64,000 nt of DNA from Planctomycetota bacterium (GTDB lineage Bacteria > Planctomycetota > Phycisphaerae > Sedimentisphaerales > Anaerohalosphaeraceae): assembly GCA_029552545.1 (NCBI GenBank), contig JAKPDO010000047.1, forward strand, positions 1-64,000, in the 5' to 3' direction. Shown one piece after another: positions 1 through 12,550 of the stretch. Below the pieces are notes generated by a model, which did no database searches, was not told the DNA's origin, and saw only the letters and a program-made list of their open reading frames with translations. A program made the position numbers and the translations under genes. Within the stretch, counting starts at the first letter, position 1; the number at the start of each line of letters is the position of its first letter.

Positions 1-681
1 CGAATAACTGAAACAGTCTTTTCGCCGCAGAAAGGGGGCATTCTGGGGTGTTATGCACTGGCAGGGTTCTCCGCTGATATAATCTATCTTTGCGTGGAGC
101 TGCTGGAGGGAGAAAAAACTGAGAAGAAACCAACACAGCCCATCCAGCGATTCTGGGGAGTAAAAGTGAATCTGGATGACAAGAGCCGAGTAGAATTCAA
201 CAGCCCTGAGATACTAACGGGAGCCTGTCAAACAGAGGATGGACAGATATACTTGTCGGGAGAACGCACGTTGTATCGGCTGACGGGAACGGTTTTAGAA
301 AAAATTCAGGAGTATCCTTATCGTTCGGTTTCTGTTATCGGCGCCTGGCCGGACGGCCGAATCATCCTGCGGTATCAAGAGCAGGATGGAAACTGGTGCA
401 TTTCGTGGGACAATACCACCGTTTTGTTCGGCAGAGAACCGATCGATATCCTGTTAACAGACAGCGGTTTGTGGGTGCGGCAGAAGAATCTTCTAAAACA
501 ATACATGCCGGACGGGATATGCAGGAAAGAATATCTGCTGAAAGAAGAGACAGATTCATTCGGCACTCTTGACCGGGAGGACATCTGGGTTTGGTATCGG
601 GACAATACCATAGTGATTTACAACCAAGACGGTGTTCGGTCAGAAATGCATTTGGGTCGTCCGGAGGCAGCGGGAAAATAA
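1..681 (+). CDS. Hypothetical protein, 5' end outside the window
   Basis: The frame is open from base 1 through the stop at 679-681, giving at least 226 residues; the GTG at 94 is only an internal codon, so the true start lies upstream of the window. The protein has no recognisable catalytic motif. Its alternating short hydrophobic stretches with recurring aromatic/Asp/Gly turns (for example SVSVIGAWPDGRIILRYQ and LLTDSGLWVRQKN) suggest a beta-rich, possibly propeller-like fold, which is inference only. It is followed seven bases later by the next, damaged gene, so the two were probably co-transcribed. Nothing links it functionally to the CRISPR locus beyond adjacency. Confidence 0.55.
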   Translation, partial: RITETVFSPQKGGILGCYALAGFSADIIYLCVELLEGEKTEKKPTQPIQRFWGVKVNLDDKSRVEFNSPEILTGACQTEDGQIYLSGERTLYRLTGTVLEKIQEYPYRSVSVIGAWPDGRIILRYQEQDGNWCISWDNTTVLFGREPIDILLTDSGLWVRQKNLLKQYMPDGICRKEYLLKEETDSFGTLDREDIWVWYRDNTIVIYNQDGVRSEMHLGRPEAAGK

Positions 682-687
682 TGACGA

Positions 688-1276
688 ATGAACGATTATC
701 AGGACATCATGAAACGAGTCCGACGGATTCCTTTTCTGCTGAAGGAAGAACTGTTTGGCTCTGTTCCGGACAGCCGGATATTTGAACAGTTTCTTTCTTG
801 CCTTGGCGGAAAAAGACTATGTTTTCGAGGATCTGCTTGACTATATCCGTCGTGATTTTCCGAGGTGGCTGTCTTGTCAAGAACCTTGCGAGCTGACAGA
901 TGAGGAGAAAGAGATTCTCTGTGCCCTCGCGTTTGAAGTCATAGCTATTTTTGATAAAAATCCGAACATCGCCGTTCTGGTTTGTATGATGTTTTGCTGC
1001 TGGCATGAACCGGAAGATGACGTTCACAGCTCCTTCAACCTCGATTCCGCTTTGAGCGTCCTTCACGAGTTCTGCTTTCTGAATCCTTCCCACCAAGCCC
1101 TCAATCTCCTGCATGAAGCGGCTTTTTCTTTCGCACTGTATTACAGCAGAGTTTCAATCCACGCCCGCGTGAAGCGGGCGACCTGGCGGGTTGTACACCT
1201 TTTGGCCATCTCCTTACGTTTCAATCCACGCCCGCGTGAAGCGGGCGACAGACCCCTACCCCGTAAACACGCTTGA
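688..1276 (+). pseudogene. Frameshifted hypothetical gene running into the CRISPR array
   Basis: An ATG at 688 opens a frame (MNDYQDIMKRVRRIPFLLKE...) that closes at about 840. The adjacent frame then continues smoothly (...EKDYVFEDLLDYIRRD...) through a helical, Leu/Phe/Cys-rich protein. The switch fits one extra A in the A5 run at 810-814: with four A the sequence reads LGGKDYVFEDLL. The second frame does not stop before the array. It reads through repeat 1, spacer 1 and repeat 2 and stops at 1274-1276 in spacer 2, so its last ~40 residues are repeat-derived and its native C terminus is missing or unknown. Either a decayed gene cut by the array or a homopolymer sequencing error plus fortuitous read-through. 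Family not recognised. Confidence 0.5.
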
Positions 1277-1916
1277 TATAAAGTTTCAATCCACGCCCGC
1301 GTGAAGCGGGCGACATTATACTCCGTTGGGGCGTTATACAATTATCGAGAGTTTCAATCCACGCCCGCGTGAAGCGGGCGACACGAAACACCATTCATTG
1401 CGCCGCCAGGAGTCCGGTTTCAATCCACGCCCGCGTGAAGCGGGCGACAGCGTCAGCGGTGCCGACGGATTGTTGCAGATGCTGTTTCAATCCACGCCCG
1501 CGTGAAGCGGGCGACCCTCCGAGCCGAATGCTCTGCCTCCGGCTGAGCCGTTTCAATCCACGCCCGCGTGAAGCGGGCGACGCTTAGTCAAATATCGGTT
1601 GCCTGTCTGGCTATACGTTTCAATCCACGCCCGCGTGAAGCGGGCGACCCAGCCCCCAGCGCCGCAAGCGTTCCTTTAAGCCGTTTCAATCCACGCCCGC
1701 GTGAAGCGGGCGACGACTAATCCCTTGCAGTGTTTTCGATTGTAAAGAGTTTCAATCCACGCCCGCGTGAAGCGGGCGACAATTGCAGCGGTCTCATCGC
1801 CGAAGCGACACTCGAAGTGTTTCAATCCACGCCCGCGTGAAGCGGGCGACTTTGGCGCTGGAGGCCTCTGACGCCGGCGCCGTCGTTTCAATCCACGCCC
1901 GCGTGAAGCGGGCGAC
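1151..1916 (-). CRISPR. Type I-C CRISPR array, 12 repeats and 11 spacers
   Basis: Twelve identical 32-bp repeats start at 1151, 1218, 1283, 1351, 1417, 1484, 1550, 1617, 1683, 1749, 1819 and 1885. On the plus strand each begins GTTTCAATCCACGCCC and ends GAAGCGGGCGAC. Spacers are 33-38 bp, mostly 34-35. The repeat contains the GCCCGC/GCGGGC inverted arms and ATTGAAAC end typical of type I-C. By the usual I-C convention the transcript is the minus strand, so crRNA 3' handles end in ATTGAAAC and the leader lies on the right, between the array and cas2. The leader-distal repeat at 1151 shows no decay. Spacer targets cannot be identified here. Confidence 0.98.
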
Positions 1917-2103
1917 CGTATAAACACTATCCTCTTTGCCTCAAAAGAGTTAGCAAAGAGATTTCGCGAACCTATGCAGAATTTCAGGACATCGGGCCCC
2001 TGTTTAAAACGTAAATTCCCGTATTTACTTGTCAAAGAACCACTTACAACATCCGCGAACCTGCCGGACTTTTCATGTTCACTTGACGTTCGCGTTCAGC
2101 AGA
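1917..2103 (-). promoter_or_regulatory. CRISPR leader
   Basis: This 187-bp non-coding stretch between cas2 and the first (right-hand) repeat is where the leader of an I-C array is expected. On the minus strand it contains a TTGACA hexamer at 2035-2030 but no convincing -10. Next to the array is an 8-bp inverted repeat, CTCTTTGC (1932-1939) and GCAAAGAG (1953-1960). The 9-mer CGCGAACCT occurs twice in direct orientation (1965-1973 and 2054-2062). These may serve transcription or leader-anchored spacer acquisition, which is inference. An open frame across this area is only formed by reading repeats and is not a gene. Confidence 0.75.
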
Positions 2104-2394
2104 TTAGACAATTAACGGCCCCTGCGGATCATATCCGGGCTTAGCCCCAACGTGTTCCACTCTTCGCTTCCAATTGCTCCCAAGAAAATAAAACCGCAGG
2201 CTGTCTTTGGCCGGGTCAATCGAATCAATCAGCTTCTGCCGGAGTTCTATCCATTGAGCCGGTTCAACCAGACATTCAAACACGGAATTCTGAACCCGCT
2301 GCCCCCGATTTTCACAGATTTTCGCCACCTGACGCAACCGTTTCTGAGCAGCCGGTGTTTCCGTGTTTACATCATACGTTACCAACACCATCAT
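2104..2394 (-). CDS. cas2: CRISPR-associated endoribonuclease/integration protein Cas2
   Basis: A 96-residue protein with the Cas2 ferredoxin-like start (MVLVTYDVNTET), the RVQNSVFECLV strand and the C-terminal FYFLGSNWKRRVEH segment usual in type I-C Cas2. Cas2 bridges two Cas1 dimers in the spacer-acquisition complex; in that role the conserved Asp (YDV) is structural rather than catalytic. It is the last gene of the cas operon, 21 bp downstream of cas1 and directly before the leader. Two adjacent ATG codons (2394 and 2391) follow a GAGG Shine-Dalgarno sequence, so the start is uncertain by one codon. Length is normal for the family. Confidence 0.97.
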   Translation of the reverse strand: MMVLVTYDVNTETPAAQKRLRQVAKICENRGQRVQNSVFECLVEPAQWIELRQKLIDSIDPAKDSLRFYFLGSNWKRRVEHVGAKPGYDPQGPLIV

Positions 2395-2415
2395 ATAACC
2401 TCTATCTCCAAATGG

Positions 2416-3447
2416 TCATCTCCACAAAAATGGAGGGTACCCGTCCAAATCCCCGCGCAGAAACCGGGCCATCAACAAGGCCTGAACATACGGAAGCAGA
2501 CCAATCTGTATCTTTTCCTGAAGGAAAGGATGAACAATCTCCTCCTGTTTTCGCTTCTGCCAGGCAACCAATACGGTTTTTCGGGTTTGCTCATCCATCA
2601 CAACAGCTCCCGATTCCGTCTTTTCAAACCCTTTCGGGCTTACTTGCTGCCGATTGATCAGCGACAACGTCAGACGGTCCGCCAGATAAGCCCGCAATTC
2701 CTCCATCATATCCAAGGCCAGTCCGGGTCTGCCGGGCCGATCTCGGTGCAGAAACCCAACGGCTGGGTCCAGTCCCACCCCTTCCAGGGCTGAGCGGATA
2801 TCATGCACCAGCAACGTGTACAAAAAAGAAAGGAGCGCATTGACGGGGTCCAAGGGAGGACGCCGACTCCGCTGCGTAAAGAAGAAGGCATTCTTATTGG
2901 CCGTAATCAGGCAGTCAAAACATCCGAAATACGTGTTGGCGGCCATGCCTTCAAGCCCGCGGATTTCCTCCAGATCGCCTGAACGTTTTAAATCCTCCAG
3001 ATTGCGCCCCATCTCCTCCAAAGCATTTTGAATCTTCTCCCGACCTTCCGTCTGCGGTCGGTCGCGGAGCGCCCTGAGCAGGACGATGCGGCTGTTGGCG
3101 ATCTTGGCCGAAACAATGGAACGGGCAATTTCTGAACTGGCCCTCAGGTCATCCGAGCGGCGGTACTGCTCTTTTCTCAGCAGAACATTGCCGGAAACGG
3201 GACCGTGTACCCGTGCGAGAAAGTGCCCGTTCTCGGTCAGAAACGACAGAGGAACATTATGTTCGGCACACAGCCCCATCAAAAACGGGCTGCAGGCAAC
3301 ATTCCCAAAACAGACAATGCTTCCGAGGGTATGAATCGGCACACGCAGCTTTGTCTGCTGCTCATGCAGAATTTCGACCGTGTCGCCGTTTTTGGCCAGA
3401 TAGGCGCCCTGCGTTGTAACAAACAAGGTGTTGAGGAGCTGTTTCAT
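2416..3447 (-). CDS. cas1: CRISPR-associated integrase Cas1 (type I-C)
   Basis: A 343-residue Cas1, the integrase that inserts new spacers into the array together with Cas2 and, in type I-C, Cas4. The metal-binding triad can be placed at E166 (RGLEGMAANTYFG), H234 (GFLHRDRPGR) and D246 (LALDMMEELR), all intact, and the N-terminal beta domain and C-terminal helical domain are full length. Its ATG overlaps the stop codon of the -1 frame of cas4 as ATGA (3444-3447). That implies translational coupling and supports the idea that the -1 frame is the functional end of cas4. Confidence 0.98.
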   Translation of the reverse strand: MKQLLNTLFVTTQGAYLAKNGDTVEILHEQQTKLRVPIHTLGSIVCFGNVACSPFLMGLCAEHNVPLSFLTENGHFLARVHGPVSGNVLLRKEQYRRSDDLRASSEIARSIVSAKIANSRIVLLRALRDRPQTEGREKIQNALEEMGRNLEDLKRSGDLEEIRGLEGMAANTYFGCFDCLITANKNAFFFTQRSRRPPLDPVNALLSFLYTLLVHDIRSALEGVGLDPAVGFLHRDRPGRPGLALDMMEELRAYLADRLTLSLINRQQVSPKGFEKTESGAVVMDEQTRKTVLVAWQKRKQEEIVHPFLQEKIQIGLLPYVQALLMARFLRGDLDGYPPFLWR

Positions 3448-4117
3448 GGAATCATCTCCTCCCGGGGCAGCTCATAGGCCATTTGAAGATAGTGCTCAAC
3501 GTCCTTTCTCCTGCCGGTCGTTTTGGGGAGACATAGATTGTACAAAGAACAGGCCCGGCATTTTTTCTCATAATAAGCACCCGGCGTGCGTCCCTGTCGA
3601 AACATCTCATGCAGCTGGTACGCCGATTCTTCCGTCTTTCTGCGCAGCTCATCCGTAAAAACCACTTCCTTCCGCCGTCTCGGGCGACCGTAAAAAAAGC
3701 CCCCTGCGGAACGGCAATCCCCAGCATTTCCTCCAGACAGATCGCCTGAGCGCACAGCTGCACCTCATCACAGGCATCCATCTTGGGACTGCCGCGTTTG
3801 TACTCAACCGGATACGGCTGCCATATTCCTTCGGCATCCGGCAGAGCAATCCCTGTCGGAGCCCTGTGAAACTCCACTACATCCGCCTGACCGATCAGCC
3901 CGAGACGGCGGGAATAAATCCTCAGTCCCCGTACGATAGAAATGTCGGAACGGAACTCATCCGACATCTCGTGGACTCGCTGGTGGAGGATGCGTCCTTC
4001 GGCCGTCAGACGATTTTCATCCCAAACCTGTTCCAGGTGAATCAGCCCGCACTGCCGCGGACAGAATACCCAATGCTGCAGGGCGGAAAGCGGAAGATAG
4101 TCGGCCTCTGCATACAT
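3444..4117 (-). CDS. cas4: Cas4 exonuclease/PAM-selection protein with a -1 frameshift
   Basis: Cas4 is an Fe-S PD-D/EXK nuclease that trims prespacers and enforces PAM choice. The zero frame from ATG 4117 encodes the N-terminal Cys segment (FCPRQCGLIHLEQ), the GQADVVEF and YPVEYKRG nuclease motifs and QLCAQAICLEEML. At the T7 run (plus-strand A7, 3692-3698), codons GCT TTT TTT ACG, the frame goes wrong. The zero frame ends at 3452 with an unrelated basic tail. The -1 frame restores GAFFYGRPRRRKEVVF and the C-terminal Fe-S cysteines (KKCRACSLYNLCLP), ending at 3444 in an ATGA overlap with cas1. A one-base error, a real mutation, or programmed -1 slippage on U UUU UUU are all possible. A shortened, 5' product would lack three of the cluster ligands. 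Confidence 0.85.
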
Positions 4118-4130
4118 AAGACATCCCTTA

Positions 4131-5012
4131 TCACAAAAGATTCTGCACGGTAACCCCCGGAAAACCGCTCAGCGGACCATCGGACGGAGCGGTAATATTG
4201 CCCTTGTAATCCTCATAGCTGCGAGGCGGTTTCCCCTCACACGGCTTGACTTGAACCGTGTCAAACAATTTATAAGCGGGAGCATTTCCAATTTTGCTTT
4301 CATGCTTGAACACAATCAGCCGGCGTGCACACATCTTCCCGCGTGCAGCGGAATGATCATGGTCAAACATATTAATCAGGGCCTCCCACAGCAGAGTCAG
4401 GTCATCTTCCGTAAAACCTGTCTGCTCCGCAAGACAGGCGGAAATATACCCTTCCGCACGATACAGAGCATATGGGACAATATTCTTTCGACCCATTGTG
4501 CGGTTGTCACCGCTTTGCGACTCCGCCTCTTTTTCTGTAGCAACCGCCATACGTGTAATGGTCAATTCACGGGGACAAATCACATCAATGCTTCGAGCAA
4601 AATTCATCTGCACCGCTCCCCGCACCTGACCGCAATTGTATTCCTTCAATGACATCACCGCTCCGAATGTTCGTATGTCAAAGAAGTTGCGGCACATCCA
4701 CAATCTGGCCTTTTCAATCTCATCCGCCGCTGTTTTCCCCTTATCAATCTTCAATGCCTCGTATGCTCTTTTCTGCTGATTGGTCAGAATGGCCTTTTCT
4801 TTTACATAAATGCAGTAGGGTGGCTGGTCTTCCCGAACCATTTGCACATAGTTTCGCACCTTGCGTTTCAGACACACATCCGTCACAATGCCGTAGCTGG
4901 TTTCCGGATCAATACGAGGCATATTGCCGGCATCCGGGTCGCCGTTAGGGTTGCCGTTTTCGACATCGAACAGATACACGAACTCATAGCGATTCTGAAG
5001 GACATTACTCAT
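4131..5012 (-). CDS. cas7: Cascade backbone protein Cas7 (Csd2), type I-C
   Basis: A 293-residue Cas7/Csd2-family protein, the repeated subunit that coats the crRNA spacer in the type I-C Cascade complex. It begins with the RRM-type strand [19 protein letters not shown] characteristic of Csd2, followed by [14 protein letters not shown] and the FGAVMSL...GQVRGAVQM segment, and ends with the [13 protein letters not shown] region. Length is usual for the family. It sits between cas8c (29 bp upstream) and cas4 (13 bp downstream) on the minus strand, in the normal operon position. Confidence 0.97.
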   Translation of the reverse strand: MSNVLQNRYEFVYLFDVENGNPNGDPDAGNMPRIDPETSYGIVTDVCLKRKVRNYVQMVREDQPPYCIYVKEKAILTNQQKRAYEALKIDKGKTAADEIEKARLWMCRNFFDIRTFGAVMSLKEYNCGQVRGAVQMNFARSIDVICPRELTITRMAVATEKEAESQSGDNRTMGRKNIVPYALYRAEGYISACLAEQTGFTEDDLTLLWEALINMFDHDHSAARGKMCARRLIVFKHESKIGNAPAYKLFDTVQVKPCEGKPPRSYEDYKGNITAPSDGPLSGFPGVTVQNLL

Positions 5013-5041
5013 AAGATAGCTCCTTTTCTTTCAAAAAAATT

Positions 5042-9656
<4,615 letters not shown>

Positions 9657-9844
9657 AAGTCCACCTAAAAACCCGTTATCCTCCCACTTAATCCTCCATT
9701 CAGCAATATTGGTACTGAATGCAAAACATACTCAATTTTAGCCAATAGACAAGTCCAAAAGTTTCTTTTTAAGCATCTTTTTTGTCCCTTTCTAAGGAAA
9801 TCAAATTTATATAAGTCTTGTCAAACACATCCTTTATAATTATT

Positions 9845-9914
9845 GCGGGCGACCAGAATCGAACTGGCGTATCCAGCTTGGGAAGCTGGTGTTCTACCAC
9901 TGAACTACGCCCGC
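9845..9914 (-). tRNA. tRNA-Gly (CCC anticodon)
   Basis: On the minus strand a 70-nt cloverleaf can be drawn: a 7-bp GCGGGCG/CGCCCGC acceptor stem, the D arm GTTC...GAAC, the anticodon stem CCAGC/GCTGG with loop TTCCCAA (anticodon CCC, reading GGG), and a T arm with TTCGATT. No CCA is encoded. A good promoter lies about 70 bp upstream (9987-10015). The gene sits between ftsY and the cas operon. Confidence 0.93.
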
Positions 9915-9986
9915 TAACTCCTATGCTCAAAAGACTTTATAACCCTAACCGGCTTTCTGCCGCCGCTTCGCTTCCATCAGCCCTGA

Positions 9987-10015
9987 CCTATAAGACAACC
10001 GAGAAATTTTGTCAA
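9987..10015 (-). promoter_or_regulatory. Sigma-70-type promoter for tRNA-Gly
   Basis: On the minus strand there is a perfect TTGACA -35 (10015-10010), a 17-bp spacer and TATAGG as -10 (9992-9987). Transcription would start near 9980, about 65 bases before the tRNA 5' end. It may also read on toward the cas operon. Confidence 0.6.
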
Positions 10016-10029
10016 GAAAATTCCAGCCG

Positions 10030-10953
10030 CTAACTGAAAAGGGCCTCCACAAACTCCTGCGGGTCAAACTCGGCAATATCCTCCGGCGTTTCCCCCAGCC
10101 CGACAAACTTCACCGGAATATTCAGCATATCCTTGATGGCAATCACGATTCCCCCTCGGGCCGTTCCGTCCAGTTTTGCCAAAAAAATCCCCGTCACATC
10201 AATCGCCTGGGTAAACATCCTGGCCTGCTGAATGGCATTTTGCCCCGTCGTAGCATCCACCACCAACAGCACCTCGTGCGGTGCACCGGGGATATGCTTG
10301 GAAACCACATTTCGAATCTTGGTCAGTTCCTCCATCAGATGCTTCTGGGTATGAAGCCGTCCGGCCGTATCCAGAATCAGGTAATCCGCCTGACGAGCCA
10401 GGGCCGCCGACGCCGCATCATAGGCCACCGCCGCCGGGTCCGCCCCCTGCTTGTGCTTGACAATCTGCACCCCAATCCGCTCCGCCCAGATGCTCAGCTG
10501 CTCGACCGCCGCCGCCCGGAATGTATCGCAGGCCGCCACAATCACTTTTCTGCCCCCGCGGCTGAGCATATACGCCAGCTTGGCGATGCTTGTCGTCTTG
10601 CCCGACCCGTTCACCCCGGCTACCAGAATCACTGTCGGGCCGGCAGCCGCCGTCCTGAGCCGGCGGTCCTGAGCGGGCCAGTAATTCTTGATATGCTCCT
10701 TTAAAAACGGTATCACCTGATCGGTCTTGACAATCTCCTTCTTCTTGTAGGCATTCCGCAAATCCTCAATCAGCCGCTGGGTTGTTTCCACCCCGATATC
10801 ATCGCTGATGAGCGTCTCTTCCAGACGTTCGAGAATCTCTTCATCCAAATCCCGGCCCAACCCGAGCACCGCGGCCAACCCAGAGGCAATTTTGCTGCGC
10901 GTCTTGCTCAGATGTTCACGGAGATACTGAACCGTTTTTGTAAAGAAACCCAT
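10030..10953 (-). CDS. ftsY: Signal recognition particle receptor FtsY
   Basis: A 307-residue SRP GTPase receptor that docks ribosome-nascent chain-SRP complexes at the inner membrane. It has the N-terminal four-helix N domain (~1-100), then the G domain with P-loop GVNGSGKTTSIAKLA, the DTFRAAAVEQL insertion-box region, the DTAGR motif (LILDTAGRLHTQ), TKLDGTARGG (here AKLDGTARGG) and the closing GLGETPEDIAEFDP. It lacks the long acidic A domain of E. coli FtsY, as in many bacteria. It is divergent from dnaA, from which it is separated by a 219-bp intergenic region. Confidence 0.97.
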   Translation of the reverse strand: MGFFTKTVQYLREHLSKTRSKIASGLAAVLGLGRDLDEEILERLEETLISDDIGVETTQRLIEDLRNAYKKKEIVKTDQVIPFLKEHIKNYWPAQDRRLRTAAAGPTVILVAGVNGSGKTTSIAKLAYMLSRGGRKVIVAACDTFRAAAVEQLSIWAERIGVQIVKHKQGADPAAVAYDAASAALARQADYLILDTAGRLHTQKHLMEELTKIRNVVSKHIPGAPHEVLLVVDATTGQNAIQQARMFTQAIDVTGIFLAKLDGTARGGIVIAIKDMLNIPVKFVGLGETPEDIAEFDPQEFVEALFS

Positions 10954-11070
10954 ACCTACACCATATCTTGTATTATCACTTTTATTGCTGCAATGGTCAG
11001 TGTGCCAGAAACCCCCGGTTTTTTCAAGTTCAATTCCGGTGATTTTGTCCCAATCGGCGGTTGTTTCAGG

Positions 11071-11099
11071 TTGACAGAACAGACCACAATCGATACAGT
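11071..11099 (+). promoter_or_regulatory. Sigma-70-type promoter for dnaA
   Basis: TTGACA (11071-11076), a 17-bp spacer and TACAGT (11094-11099), about 70 bp upstream of the chosen dnaA ATG at 11173. This supports starting dnaA at 11173 rather than at the more distant in-frame upstream ATG at 10912, which would lie before the promoter. Confidence 0.55.
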
Positions 11100-11172
11100 A
11101 CCCAATCTGGAAACAGCACGGACAGGAGGGTTCTTACGAATATCTTCTGCCCCGTATCCTCAGAAAGAAAAA

Positions 11173-12489
11173 ATGAAACAGCAGGAACCGGCACAGATTT
11201 TGGAGCAGATTCTTGAAGAAGTCCGTTCGACGGACCCGGTTAATGTCCGTACCTGGTTCAGCGACCTGACTGCACTGTCCTTCAGCGGCGGCCATCTCGA
11301 CATCGGCTGCCCGGACCAGACTAAAGTCGACTACCTGAATGACCATTGCCTGTCCGTTTTTACCAAAGCCGCGCAGAAAATCACCGGCTTCCTTGTTTCC
11401 GTCAGTTTTCATTCTACACGCCCCATCGCCGCCGAATCCAGCGCCTTCACGGCTTCTCTGGACGGTTTGCGTCTGCATCCCGATTATACGTTTGACAATT
11501 TCGTCGTCGGTCCCTGCAATCGCCTGGCACATGCCAGCTGCATTGCCGTCAGTCAGAATCCCGGCACAGTTTACAACCCCCTCTTTCTGTACGGCAGCGT
11601 GGGACTGGGCAAAACTCATCTTCTTCATGCCGTCTGCCATGCCTCCCGCGAAAACAACGGCGATCTGTCCATCCGCTTTCTGAGCTGCGAACAGTTCGTC
11701 AACGGTTTTATCAGCGCGATTGAACAGGGCCGGCTGGCCGATTTCCAAAATCAGCATCGGAGCGTCGATGTCCTCATCATCGACGACATCCAGTTTCTCC
11801 GCGAACGCGAGCAGAGTCAGGAGGAGTTTTTCCATACATTCAACGCCCTCTACAACAACCGCCGTCAAATCATTCTGACCGCCGACTGCCCGCCTGCCCA
11901 GCTGCCCTCACTCGAAGAGCGTCTCATCAGCCGCTTTAAGTGGGGACTGGTTGCACGGCTGGATCCGCCCAGTTATGAAACCCGCATCGCCATCGTCAAA
12001 AAGAAGGCCGGCCTTCGCGGCATTCACCTGCCCGAGGGCGTTGCAGAAATGATTGCGGAACACGTCCAGTCTAACATTCGTGAAATCGAAGGCGCCCTGA
12101 CGGTTTTGTATGCCACCGCCAGAACCGTCGGCCAGCCCATTACTCCTGAACTGACCCGCCAGGCGCTCGGCATTCAGCAGACCGCCGCTCAGCGAACCAT
12201 CACCATGGCCGACATCATCGAAGCCGTCAGCCGGGAATTCGATATCCGCATTACAGACCTCCAAAGCAAAAAACGAAGCCAAAGCATCACCCTGCCCCGG
12301 CAAATCTGTATGTATCTGGGCCGACAGCTTACTCGCCACAGTCTGGAGGAAATCGGCGGTCACCTCGGCGGACGAGACCACTCCACCGTCCTGCACGCCT
12401 GCACCAAAATCGAAGAAATCTTCAAAACCGATGAACAGATTCGCCTGCGAATTGAAAATCTCACACGCCAATTGACTCAAAAACAATAA
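11173..12489 (+). CDS. dnaA: Chromosomal replication initiator DnaA
   Basis: A 438-residue DnaA. Domain I (~1-80) is followed by a short linker, the AAA+ domain (YTFDNFVVGPCNRLAH at ~105-120, Walker A GSVGLGKT at ~141-148, Walker B VLIIDDIQFL at ~200-209) and the C-terminal DNA-binding domain IV with the signature GGRDHSTVLHACTKIE. The frame is open further upstream to 10912, but the ATG at 11173 follows an A/G-rich stretch and gives a normal domain I (MKQQEPAQILEQILEEV). dnaN and gyrB are not adjacent, and I saw no cluster of DnaA boxes nearby, so this need not be the origin. Confidence 0.95.
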   Translation: MKQQEPAQILEQILEEVRSTDPVNVRTWFSDLTALSFSGGHLDIGCPDQTKVDYLNDHCLSVFTKAAQKITGFLVSVSFHSTRPIAAESSAFTASLDGLRLHPDYTFDNFVVGPCNRLAHASCIAVSQNPGTVYNPLFLYGSVGLGKTHLLHAVCHASRENNGDLSIRFLSCEQFVNGFISAIEQGRLADFQNQHRSVDVLIIDDIQFLREREQSQEEFFHTFNALYNNRRQIILTADCPPAQLPSLEERLISRFKWGLVARLDPPSYETRIAIVKKKAGLRGIHLPEGVAEMIAEHVQSNIREIEGALTVLYATARTVGQPITPELTRQALGIQQTAAQRTITMADIIEAVSREFDIRITDLQSKKRSQSITLPRQICMYLGRQLTRHSLEEIGGHLGGRDHSTVLHACTKIEEIFKTDEQIRLRIENLTRQLTQKQ

Positions 12490-12525
12490 AAAAAGCAGGC
12501 ATCAAGAAGTTCTCTCGATGCCTGC
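12488..12525 (-). terminator. Intrinsic terminator shared by convergent htrA and dnaA
   Basis: Arms GCAGGCATC (12495-12503) and GATGCCTGC (12517-12525) form a 9-bp stem. On the minus strand it is followed by a T7 run (plus-strand A 12488-12494), making a good terminator for htrA. The A run overlaps the dnaA stop codon, and the hairpin also lies directly behind dnaA on the plus strand. Confidence 0.8.
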
Positions 12526-12550
12526 TGAATTCGCCGCACATCTTCCGCCG

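Noticed and set aside
1183..1884. Self-targeting spacers within the window
   Set aside because: No spacer was seen to match another part of the window by eye; a proper search against the genome and virus databases would be needed.
1369..2035. Open frames on both strands across the CRISPR array with repeated RFTRAWIET-like or IHARVKRAT-like peptides
   Set aside because: They are translations of the 32-bp repeats and spacers.
3452..3691. The zero-frame end of cas4 as a genuine alternative domain
   Set aside because: The tail is basic and unlike any Cas4, while the -1 frame restores the conserved cysteines.
10912..11172. Longer DnaA starting at the upstream ATG
   Set aside because: The extra 87 residues do not resemble domain I and would contain the dnaA promoter.
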